A stretch of 64,000 nucleotides of DNA from Paragonimus skrjabini miyazakii (Eukaryota > Platyhelminthes > Trematoda > Plagiorchiida > Troglotrematidae), in the NCBI GenBank assembly GCA_014338405.1, contig JTDE01000245.1, positions 215,528 through 279,527 of the forward strand, read 5' to 3'. Shown here in pieces: positions 25,801 to 36,199 of the stretch. Made by a program: the position numbers and the translations under genes. A model generated the notes under the pieces. The model saw only the letters and a program-made list of their open reading frames with translations, was not told where the DNA came from and did no database searches. Positions within the stretch are counted from its first letter, which is position 1. Every line of letters starts with the position of its first letter.

Positions 25801-27362
25801 TCCGACCCCTGACCACTCATTAATGGTGTGTTAAAATGCAATTCACGATCTATGGAGACAGCTTTTACCTAGCCAACTTCCTCCTCCTTAAAACGAAGCT
25901 TTAAACTTGTTTGGAATTCTTTCAAGATTGTTTCATTTTGTTAATTGTTGTTGAAGCGAATGACTGAAGTTGTTTTTTACTTAGTAGGGTTAGAGGTTTT
26001 TTACTTGTGTATTTTATAAATCATTCACTTGTGCCTTCAAATGAGTTAACATTTTGGGGCTGATGCAGTAGTATGCGGAGTAGACCATGTCGACAGCCTA
26101 ATAACGCATAATTGTAGTGCTGTGTATTGACAGGTCTATGTGTTTTCAGAAAACACTGACCTGTATTTCGTTGTACACTGCTGTGTAGCAATAGGGTGAA
26201 GTGTTTAGTTTAATACTGAAAGACGCGTATATAGTAATCTTGTATGGCGACGGCAGATGTCATCGATTTGTATACTTTATATGCGGCGAAACCAATTGTC
26301 TGTAGTTAGGGGTTGACTTGAAACATAAAACTGATGTTCTGAGTGTACCGATAAGATTTTCAGTCTGGATAATCAGCAAATTAGTTGACATTCAGCCCAT
26401 GGACACGAGAAAACTTTGGTTAACTGCTTTCATCCCAACGTTTTCGGTTACAAATCTACTGTCGCCATCTGTCAAATGCTTCATCATCTGGCCCTACCAA
26501 TATGGATATAAACTGTATTCTGGTGGTATAAGTGGGCGTCAGCAGCAGGTTAGGTTTAACGAACACATGCCAATTTAGTCTATGCAAAAGATTCCATGAT
26601 TCACTAGTTGACATTTTTCTGGCTACTTTGTTAAATGAAAGATATTATTGTCATGCACGCTCAATCCGTAATGTCCAATCAATCATTGTATATGTAAGTG
26701 GATAGCCACGCTGTGATAAAACAAAAAGACTCGTAGGGGGGCTGAAAATAAAAACAGTTATACTTTTTTTGTTAAAACCTTGTACACGTCGGTGAATTTA
26801 GACCAAAAAATCGAGTGGGGATTGATTGCGAGGTATCACAATCATTTTGTGCATCCTCATCAATCACAAAACATCCAAGTCAATAGAGCTTATGGGCCGA
26901 ATTGAATCCGAATACCAATGTTCGTGCGTTTAGAAAAATCATTTTATGATAAATTCAAAGACACCGTTAGTTTTTGTTGTATGTGTAATTGTTGGTTATC
27001 AAGCAATATAGTTATTGTCTCAATTAATTTTGCTAAGTGAGATAACAAAATATTGGCCAAGCTTTCAAAATTATCATATTGACCGACCATCAACAGATAT
27101 TGAAACTGTTCAGTTAAACTTGTGTCTGTTTTCCCACAGTTTGTTACTGTGCTACTCCGTTGAGATACTCAGCCAATTTAAAGCATGCTCTCAGTCTATT
27201 AGCCCAGGAACTCGGACATTGTATCAAACATCATGGATTCCACAAGTGCATATGATGTTTCATGCGCAATGAAACGAACAATGCATATTAAACGGTCACA
27301 TATGAAAGAACAGTGGGTTAATAAAATCCGTTGGATTTAAGCCGCTGTGTTATTTGCTTCAG

Positions 27363-27547
27363 ATATCTTTTTCATCGAACACCTTTCCAATCGCAGTTTC
27401 ATAGTGACTGATTGTAAGCATCACGTCGTAAATTTAGGTAAAACGCTTAACGAAACTGACTGTGTAGGAGCCAGTTCGCAAAATCGTACTTGTGGAGGAC
27501 ACCCTCTTATAATTGAAGTGGTTATTCAAAATGCTTTAAAAACCTGA
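27363..27547 (+). CDS. Unidentified candidate exon, Cys/Asn-rich
   Basis: A plausible acceptor (tgttatttgcttcag) is followed by an open frame to TGA at 27545. It includes CKHHVVNLGKTLNETDC and SSQNRTCGGHPLIIEVV. It has three cysteines and N-glycosylation-type NRS, NET and NRT sites. No family is recognised. It may pair with the candidate exon at 27679. It could equally be chance. Confidence 0.18.
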
Positions 27548-27678
27548 AAGTATAAGGTATGGTAAAAGGAAGAAAGAAACTCAGCCGGAGTTCGTAATCA
27601 CAGTTTTGTTAGACTGAAAATACCAATAGATCCATGTGCCTGTGCATACAACACGCTGAGGTATCATGTTGTTTTCAG

Positions 27679-27840
27679 ACGATCACCTCTGTAAAAATTC
27701 AATTCCCAGATAAACAAGTGAACTTAAGGATACCGGTTGTGGGAAAAAGGCCACCTGTTCCTTCTAATAGCCAAAAAGCCTTGATCAATTTGTACAAACC
27801 TGGCACGTATTTCAGACTACCGACCAGAAATTATTCTTGA
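27679..27840 (+). CDS. Unidentified candidate terminal exon
   Basis: A very good acceptor (catgttgttttcag, AG at 27677-27678) opens a frame of 53 codons ending TGA. It includes TITSVKIQFPDKQVNLRIPV and GKRPPVPSNSQKALINLYK, then PGTYFRLPTRNYS. Composition is protein-like and charged. I do not recognise the family. The upstream partner exon is not established. Confidence 0.28.
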   Translation, partial: TITSVKIQFPDKQVNLRIPVVGKRPPVPSNSQKALINLYKPGTYFRLPTRNYS

Positions 27841-28210
27841 AAGTGCCTCAGAAAACATGCTCAAAACGATTATGATAACAGTGGTATTTCTTCATTTGTG
27901 TACAAACATTCACATGAATATATGTTGCCAAGCCTGAAAATACAATGAACGCGCTGGAAGTTTTAGGAGACCAAATCATAAAAAAATCTTGACTTTGTCA
28001 GAACTCGAATTAGCGAGAGAAATAACACATCCAGACGTAGCAATCGCCCTATCAGCTTACCCACGAAGCTACGTCGGGAGCTCAAAAATTCCCCATTTTG
28101 ACTCGGACACCAAGCCATCCTATATTCAGTCCATCAAATAATTTAGAGGACTGACCATCCTGACAGATCCTTACATATGATTTCAACTAAATCCTCCAAA
28201 ACTACTGTTG

Positions 28211-28453
28211 AACCGCCAAACTAATAATAAAGTTTTCACACTACTCACATTTAACCACAGCCGATCTTCAAAAAAACCGAATTGACAATCAAGTTGCCTC
28301 ACTGTTTGTCCTGCTGAACTACATCTGCTGAAAAACACAACATATTACCTGTATTAGTCCAGTCCCCTGTATTACGTTTGGCATAGTATATACTTAAAAT
28401 ATTTCACAACTTCACTTGATTTCACCTGACCTGTCTAAATTATCACCTACTCG
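28211..28453 (+). repeat. Dispersed repeat, copy 2 of a near-identical direct pair
   Basis: Same orientation as 23244-23560, about 5 kb away. It lacks the roughly 75-base insert near the 3' end: atatttca runs straight into caacttcacttgatttca. The high similarity implies a recent copy or gene conversion. Confidence 0.85.
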
Positions 28454-28574
28454 CATTTTGGTCGTTTGGTTCATATTGTTTGTAATGCAGTTAATAATTT
28501 TTATTTTGCTGTTTTGATCCAAACAAGGACATCTAAAATAAATCAGTTTAATGTGTTATTTAAGTAATCTTGTT

Positions 28575-28790
28575 TCATGAGGCAACCGTTTTGACCACTA
28601 CGCCATTGACCTCAGATTATGCACGACCGAATTATCATATGTGAACACTCAACTACTTTCGCTTGTGATTAATGATCAGATTGTCCGATCATCTCGAGAG
28701 AAGATACACGGTTACTGCTTGTTAACTGGAATAGATAATCCCGCGATTAAGACTTCCTAGGTGGATCAAAATCCCCAGTCTCACTGAACT
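28575..28790 (-). mobile_element. Hammerhead-SINE copy, 5' part only
   Basis: On the minus strand this carries the family head (complement of tgaggcaaccgttttgacca), the gcacgaccgaattatcat block and the ctcaactactttcgcttgtg block. It then has the atctcgagagaagatacacg extension. The hammerhead half is missing. Confidence 0.7.
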
Positions 28791-28799
28791 TGCTAGGCC

Positions 28800-31735
28800 A
28801 CATTTTAGATTACTGATGAGTTTTATCGTGTTATTGTTTTACTAGAAATTACTAAAATGTCAAAGTTTTAACATTAGCATCATAAAGAACGAGGTCGGGA
28901 ATCAAAGGCTGGTTGATCGAGTTACATAACTGTGTTTTACAAACGATTCTGAACTTAGCGACTTCCAGACAAAAATCTTCAACAATTCGCAACCTAAAGG
29001 TTGCGAATTATCCCATATATGCATATACAAGCAAACAAACTTATATCGCAACAGGATAGATAATTTTGCACCAGATAAAAGCTTTCTGATAAAACTGCTC
29101 ACCAGATCCCTCCCTCATACTTCAAATCAGATTGAAGCCACGAATGTGTGATTGGTTTAGCTAAAAGAACCATCTGCAAGACGACGGATCACAGCAACTT
29201 AGAGGGTGATTTTCAAGGTTCTACTTTACTTACTGTGATGCGGTTTTCTAATAACAAGGTTGTTTGCTTACGACTGACTCAAACGTTCGTTGAAGTACAC
29301 ATGGTTTACCCAACTTGAATCCTTCCGTTATGCTTGCCACTTCAATGTTTTAATACACGGCTGTCCAACTGAGTGCTTACTCACGGAGATTAATAAATCA
29401 CTTCTGTGCGTGACATTTGTTCGGCATTCGATGTGTGTCTAGTGTTCTATTCGGAAGAAAACTAATGTAAAGTCTGTTGATATGGAAAGGCCTTGAGAAG
29501 AGGTGAGTGATGTTTAATTCAGATCAACAAATTATCATTGTTTTTCGGTCAATTCGCACACACAGTGCTTACATGGGTTTATAATTCGCTATAGTACTTT
29601 GTGAATGGTGACCGAAAAGAAGGTATGAATCAGTAACGGGAGTAGTTATGACATGTAAACGTACAACTGAATGGAAAAATGTTGTTAGCCGATTAAAAGT
29701 TGAGTGAGTTACTCGAAAACTATTCGTTTGTTTCCATTAGTTTTCTAGTAAACCTGTCTTAACAAAAATGTATTTGTTTCAGTACTAACTCATCCTTCGA
29801 ACATAACGTAGATAACTGAACAGCTGTTTTCAACATGCAGCAACTATGCTAACTGTCCTGTTGCATTGGAAAACTTGGCTCACTAAACTCCATTTCAATT
29901 CCTCGACAATAATGGTCAGCCTGATTGTTACATTTAGGTTAGAGGTATTAGCAACATTTATGAACCGGCTAAAGGATCTTTACTGCAAAGTTACACTTTA
30001 GTTGCAACTGAATATTTCAATTTATGATAATTAGCTCAGAGAGAGACAGTGAGAGAGATTGTAATTTGTGTTTGACAAGTCTAACCGTTCGGAATGGAAG
30101 AGTGACCCCTTTTTGTATATGCAACCATGTAAATATTTATTCCTGCACCCACATCGGATGACATCAACTGTTGAGTAACAACGAGACTCTAGAACTCTAC
30201 AGTTGCACACTAAGGGTTAACCTAATTCCATCATTGATTTTTTAAAACCAGACGTTTGTACCTTGTAGTAATAAATATAAACTACTCATCGGCCATGTAA
30301 AGCCATGTCCACCATTTACTTTACTGATTGGCATAAGATCTTAAGTAGTCACATGGTTACTTAGCGCAAACAATTAAGACTAGTTAACAGTAAGGATGTC
30401 CTCTTTCTTATGGCGCCTGGCTGTCATTTCCAACTCCGTTGTTAAACTGAACAGTGTGATTACTTTGTTTTAGAGTCGGAAGTTTTGTTATCAGTTACAT
30501 CTTTCTTTGCCCCTCAAAAACTAGAATTATGGGTTATTCATCTTTCTTCGTTTAAGTTGTAATTTCGAATCGCAGCGAACATTTCACCCAGAGATATTAA
30601 TGCCAGCTATGACGATAGTGCTTTATGTTCTTCATTTAGCAGTTTCTATACTAGTTTTGTTTATCAAGTATAGTATAACCAAATATTTTGGATAAACAGA
30701 CTGAGATAAAATGACAACGTTTACCAGTCTGCTCTAATTATGGCTTGTACAACCCGTTGAATATCTACCAAGACGTTCTCTTCACAATAACACTGTGGCA
30801 AATGATGTTCTAAAACTGATAATTAAAAGTTACTTGAAGCTTTCTGTAGACAGAACAGTTGGTAAAGTGAATGGTACGTATTATACATTCTACTCCTTGT
30901 CATTTTGTGGACAAAACGTTACATTATGTATTCTCAATGTTATGAATTGTTTCATCATACTTGTTTATCATGATGCTCACGTTTCCTAAACTTATACTAA
31001 CCGAGGTAATTGTATCTTGCTACTCAATGGTGCTATCTTATAAATACAACGTTCCAAAAGGGTATTTTGAATTGTTGATTCGATTCTAAACAGCCAATTA
31101 GGCTTTCCATCTCGGATGCGCATTATCGTTGAGAATAAACGAAAAGATAACAACTGAACGTCTGAGTACAAGTTTTCCAAGATATTTTCTATGTCGGTGA
31201 CGTTTGACTGAATGTTCTACAAATGTCATTTGAACCCATTTGATGCGGGCAGTTAACTTATTTTCGAATTGTTCCTGGTTAGGTTGAAACAATTTCCTGG
31301 AGTGCATCACTATCAAACCTTTTACAAGCCTCCAGAGATAGCGTCGCGTAATTTCTTATTACGAGAAAATAAACTATTTAGCCTTTTGTTTCACACGGTT
31401 CTAAAGCATAGCCAGAATAGTACGTTATTCAACTGTAAGAAAGAATCGATCCATTGATGATTCATCACTTTCATATTTTGCAGTTGTTTGAGGATTTATT
31501 TATCTCGAAGGTAATCGATCAACACTGACTACCAAATTAACCTGAAAATGAAATAAACTTTCTTGAAACCCTAAATGGCCTTGACATTTAAACGGGGTAC
31601 CATAAATGATTAGCCTAGTTGTTGAAGAAAAAACCAATGTAAAACGTCATTTCTTCGAACGAATCCTCCACCATATTGTACCGAAAAGTCATCCAATAAA
31701 GCACAATCTTTATTGTCCAACACGCTGGTTACCAC
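28800..31735. other. No gene recognised
   Basis: Apart from the palindrome at 28984, this stretch is AT-rich with short open runs in several frames. None has a recognised motif. I see no SINE copies in it. Confidence 0.6.
28984..29009. repeat. Perfect 12-bp palindrome with 2-base spacer
   Basis: aattcgcaacct, then aa, then aggttgcgaatt. All 12 pairs match. No T tract or gene end accompanies it. Confidence 0.95.
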
Positions 31736-31739
31736 GCTA

Positions 31740-32215
31740 CGTGCGCGCTCGCGTTTATGAATCAGAATTTCAGTCTACAACACCCCGCGGTTTCTGCTCA
31801 CAGGCCGTGTGCACTTCTGCCCGGTTTATGTGGGTGATCGACGCCTCCTATCAGGAGGTTTCCCGCTTGCCATACCGCGTCCGTTAGTCCGATCTCGTTG
31901 AACGGGGGCTCGTCCGGTCACTCGTGTTGTCAGCACAATGTGCCCTTTGGGCTTTGACCGTATTCTACGACCATGTCGAGATATTCCTCCGAGTGTTGGA
32001 ATAATCGCGCCCCCGATCTGGTCGACCATCCCATTTTTATCTGCCATCTCTCGCCCACTGGTCCGGTCCAGTTGAGTGCTGACTCATCCGGTCGGCCCTG
32101 CTGTCCCCAATCCGCTCGCTGTGGGCTTTCGAACGTAACTCGCCCTCGCGTTGAGGTGCTTCGCCGAGTGTTGGAATACTCGCACGTCCGGTTTGATAAT
32201 CCACCGAAATATGCT
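31740..32215. repeat. GC-rich imperfect tandem repeat, period about 175 bp
   Basis: This block is much richer in G+C than its flanks. The phrase ccgagtgttggaata occurs at 31989 and 32164 (175 apart). T-C-[AG]-TCCGGTC occurs at 31910 and 32084 (174 apart), and tgggcttt recurs between them. This gives two imperfect copies, perhaps with part of a third on the left. Overlapping open frames on both strands (31606-31887, 31826-32047, 31973-32227) follow from the GC content and have no recognised domain. Confidence 0.7.
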
Positions 32216-32229
32216 ATTGTGGACTAACT

Positions 32230-34250
32230 TTTAGAGACCAAATAACTTATAGGCGCACACTTTACGCCTGAAATTTGGCGTTGTTTCCAAGACCACTGTC
32301 GTGAAAGTGATGTTATCGGCTACAGGCTAAGGGCTGAAAAGTAAACATATTTCAACGAAAAAACCGAGCTATGGCATTTCTCATCTTCATTTGGCATATC
32401 TGCTGGAGACAGGCGACTGTATTAAAAACTGTCACAGTTTAGACAAACGGTGTGGCGAACAAGTTGGTTTTCAGTCAATCACTACCAGGCTGAATATACA
32501 ACAAGTATGCAAAGCGGTTTGGATCATTACAACAAAAATCATCATAATACATTTGTCTTCAAGAAGTGTACATGGTGAGCCACAACCTTGCCAGCCCCAC
32601 ATCACCAGCAGGTGTGTCAACGAGTAAAAGTTTCTGCACACAGTTACAGCTATGCAACCTGCTAAGCATGTCGTGTTTATCTCAACGTTTGCGCCACTCG
32701 CTCAAAACGTGCACTAGCACAACGTTAACGGAACGAAGTTTACGAGGAAGCTAGCGAAAATTTCGACCGTCTGCTTTATCGGTCACATGAAACTATGGTA
32801 TGTTCTAGGAATTTGTCTCTGTGTGACTGAACGAATTTGACCACTATACGTAAAAGGTTACGGATCACCTTGTCTGGCCAACATCTTTGAAGCGGTCTCA
32901 CTATATATAAAATATACCGAAGACTGAGTCATTAGTCAACATGTAATCATGAATTTCGACCAGTGATCTCTCGGGCTTTATCAGATTTTCTATAAGTTAA
33001 CAATAAAAGATAAGAGTATACAAAAATTCTTTTTGGACTAACTGGTTCTTTCATGGTTTATAAGGAGATTTTCTACTGTCTAATACTCAAATATTTTAAA
33101 CTATTTTGTTTAGGACATAAGTTTGAAGTTTGTATTTGTTTGGTAAATAAACTATCATTTCAAGCCATATGCCGTGTCGATCGGAAAACTATCTCCTCTA
33201 CCGGAAACGGTCAAGTCAGGAAACTTCAGTTTTCAATGAAAGCTTGTTGAACTGAACAAGACAGTTTCATGCATTCCCTGCGCATAATTTGATTGACGAC
33301 CTGTCTGCATTGTTAACAGTTTAGCTTTTCACAGTATCCTCGACAGTAGACTGAGGAATTTCGTGTCATACACAAGACGTATATTCCGGCTGCGATGAAC
33401 TTTGGTTGTTTTTCCGGCAATCACAATAATGTTCAAGCTGAGTGGAGTCTGATGATAGATGTATCAAGGATAACGTTTTAATTCCCCCCCGAAAATGGAA
33501 ACTTGCTTGCTGTCTGGTAAATTGGTGGTTTTGCCTTATTTGTTTCAAATTTGCTAACCGAATCGAAAAAGAATATTTTCGCACACCATTTATGTGCTTC
33601 TCAAGATTGCTGGCTTATACATTGCACACTTTCACGTGACGTCTAGCATAGGTACATTTGCGGTTACCTTGATCAGCGCGCATAACCAAGACTGATCAGA
33701 GTCATTCCCTATAACTTTGCCACGCTTAAATACAATCACATTTTGTGTAAAGACCGATCAAGAATACATCAGCATGATTGCTCTAACCCACTGTCGCAGA
33801 GACTTAACGGGCTGTAACATGATCCACGTCGGTAGTAAACTTTCGTGCGTTTTCGTCAACCTCGATTTACACAATACGGGTACTTGGCACGCATTCAAAT
33901 ATTGTGACTAATTCCGATCGCGGTCCACATTGACTAAGGAAAAGTCCGAAAATCTGACAAAATTTAGGACGCTGTAAGCGGTTTCGTTCATCAGTTGTTC
34001 ACTTTCTTCTTCGAGTCATATGTCTCGGGTTGAGTGGTGGTATAATATCACTATTCCCACTTGGTTCGGTATTTTTCTACTACCGATCTAATACATTGAT
34101 CAGTGCGCTGTAAACAGACGGATTTCCATTGCTGCTCCACACGCCGGTCTTTCCGAACAAAGTTCATCCAATCCTCAGTAATACTGAAGTGAGGCAGGTC
34201 AGGGTTTGAGTAACTTCGATCCCAAAATCACTCACGAATGATAGCAGCTT
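32230..34250. other. No gene recognised
   Basis: AT-rich sequence with overlapping short open runs on both strands. No motif, splice-linked exon or repeat copy is recognised. Confidence 0.6.
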
Positions 34251-34264
34251 TCTTAGTCAGACAG

Positions 34265-34500
34265 ACATTCCACTCGGCCTCTTTTGAGAGAAGTAAAGTA
34301 CGGGTTTTATTCATGTTAGACCTCTTCAGCATTGAATATTCTTACCAAGGTCCGGATCAGAATTTCGGCCACGATTCCACCAGGCAACCGCGTTGGCCAA
34401 TACGCTATTGATATCACCTTAGACACGACTGAATTATCACATGCGAATTCTCAGCCACATTCACGCATGAGGTATACTCAGATTGTCTGATCGCCTCAAG
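34265..34500 (-). mobile_element. Hammerhead-SINE copy, strongly decayed
   Basis: The minus-strand copy shows ggccacgattccaccaggca (tRNA-like head), the gacacgactgaattatcaca block and tcagattgtctgatcgcctc. The ribozyme region (about 34300-34335) keeps CTGAAGA and a degraded AAAAC, with stem II lost. Confidence 0.6.
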
Positions 34501-34600
34501 CCCTAATGAGAGAAAAACTCAATTAAAGTATGTCTTTCTTGCAAAGCTGAAAGGTGTTGGAGATTGTGAGTGAGGTTTAATTTATATGAAACAAAATCTT
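34500..34600 (+). mobile_element. Possible hammerhead-SINE 3' fragment on the plus strand
   Basis: The run cctaatgagagaaaaactca matches the 3' half of the ribozyme (aatgagagcgaaactcgag in the intact copy). A tail ending gattgtgagtgaggtttaat resembles the family tail. It abuts the minus-strand copy at 34265-34500 head to head. Weak support. Confidence 0.35.
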
Positions 34601-34949
34601 CTACTGGTCTCCAGTAATGAAAATACGGCTCAACAACAAAATGATTTATGATTTCACTTTGGACAGAAGTCCTTCCTAGTCGTGGGATTATCGATTAGGT
34701 TTAACCGGACAGATACTTTATCTCCTCTCAACGTGATCCGGTGATCTAAGTATTGTTCATAAACAAGTGCGGCTAAAATGTTGTATAATAAGTTGGCCTT
34801 GCCAAATACATTTCTAATGGCGCAGTGATCAACACAGTTGCCAAGTAGAAGTGTGTTCTGCGTTCTAATTCCGATCGTGGCAGATATAAGCACAAATGCC
34901 GAACCTCAACAAAAGCGTGATTCCAGCCTGATGCTTCCTTTCGAAACAG

Positions 34950-35279
34950 TCACGAACACAACAGCTGTGGTCGGTTGCGGATGATCGATTTATATTGCTC
35001 TCTTCCATCTAGGGTCGAGTATTTACAGGAAAACAATACGCTCATGAATAACACGTTTTCAAAACATGATACTACCAGCCGTCCTTTAGTGAATGTCCAG
35101 CTAAAATAACCGTAACTGGAAGATAAATGTGTTTTCGGAAGACAGTCACTTTGGATCTCATTGCTTCGGTAATAGTCTGGTAACTTGTTAATATCAGCTA
35201 GTACATTGCGATGACGTTCGATCAATGTGAGGGTTCTTTCAGGTATCCCATACGTGTGCGCTTTATGATCAAGAAGCAT
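34950..35279 (-). CDS. Unidentified ATG-initiated open frame, 109 codons
   Basis: It starts at ATG (35279-35277) and stops at 34950. It includes HTYGIPERTLTLIERHRNV and LADINKLPDYYRSNEIQSD. It is among the longest ATG-started frames in the window. No domain, homologous copy or supporting splice pattern is recognised. It may be fortuitous. Confidence 0.2.
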   Translation of the reverse strand: MLLDHKAHTYGIPERTLTLIERHRNVLADINKLPDYYRSNEIQSDCLPKTHLSSSYGYFSWTFTKGRLVVSCFENVLFMSVLFSCKYSTLDGREQYKSIIRNRPQLLCS

Positions 35280-35599
35280 AGAAAATTAGACGGACCGAGT
35301 TCTCATGCATTGTACCCAGCTTAGTATCACATGGACCGCTGATATCAGAACAAAATACTCAAACTGCCCTTCGAATCAGCGTCCTGCACGACGTGCGGTC
35401 AGTCATTCGAACTACAGCAGATGAACGAGAAGGCCGCGAGCCTATAATATGATTGGCTGACCAAGTTAGATTTACTGAATGTTGTGGGTAATTTTCAGTA
35501 AAGGTTTACCCACATTCTATACATGCTTCTTGGTTTTTGTGCAATTTCTACGAACCACTGTAGTTGGAAATTAACAAGTATACTATTACTGATTTCATC

Positions 35600-35960
35600 C
35601 ACAACTGATCTCATCTGTCGTATTCCCATAGATTCCCATTTCCAGTCAGCCAATTTCAAAAAAAGGCATTAGACTCGAGCTTCGCCTTCATTAGAGCTCG
35701 TCACTAGTGCATATCCTTGCCACGCCTGAAGTTAAAACTTCGGCCACGTTTTTATGAGGCAACCGTGTTGATCGTAAATTAGACGGAACCAAATTATCAT
35801 ATTTGGCCGCTTAGCCACTTTCGTCTATGAGTGATGATAAGGGCGCCAGTCCGCCTCGAGAGGAAACACAATAACTGTTGTGTTAACTACAGTCGGTAAA
35901 CCGTCGACTAGGATTTCTGAGACAGGTTAAATTTTCCGATCTTATTAAACCTGAACTTGA
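35600..35960 (-). mobile_element. Hammerhead-SINE, near-complete copy (first of a tandem pair)
   Basis: On the minus strand it has the 5' extension (complement of aggttaaattttccgatctt and cctcgagaggaaacac), the tRNA-like head (cggccacgtttttatgaggc in plus orientation), the ribozyme at 35710-35666 and the tail. The ribozyme reads GCACTA-GTGACGA-GCTCT-AATG-AAGGC-GAAG-CTCGAGTC-TAATGC. C3 to G and A15.1 to G changes should inactivate it. It is followed head-to-tail by a second copy at 35970. Confidence 0.8.
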
Positions 35961-35969
35961 TAAATGTCA

Positions 35970-36190
35970 AACTGAACACTACTCACACTTGATTGCAGTC
36001 TTCGCATTCAGGTAGACTTTCTAGCTTCCTCTTTCGGTCTTGTTAGAGCTCGTCAGTATTGATTATCCTTGCCACGGCGGGGTTAGATCTCTGGCTAAGC
36101 TTTTCTGAGACAACCGTATGCTATTGACAGGAGTTGGGCATAGCTCTAACAGTATCAGTAGACTTGCACCAGACAGATACGTTCATTTGG
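35970..36190 (-). mobile_element. Hammerhead-SINE, second tandem copy
   Basis: About 352 bases from the first copy, measured between the shared gagctcgtca blocks. Core CTGACGA and GAAA survive (36028-36060 in reverse), with stem II GCTCT-AACA-AGACC. The stem III and GUC cleavage side have been lost, so self-cleavage is not possible from this copy. Confidence 0.75.
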
Positions 36191-36199
36191 TTGCAAAAT

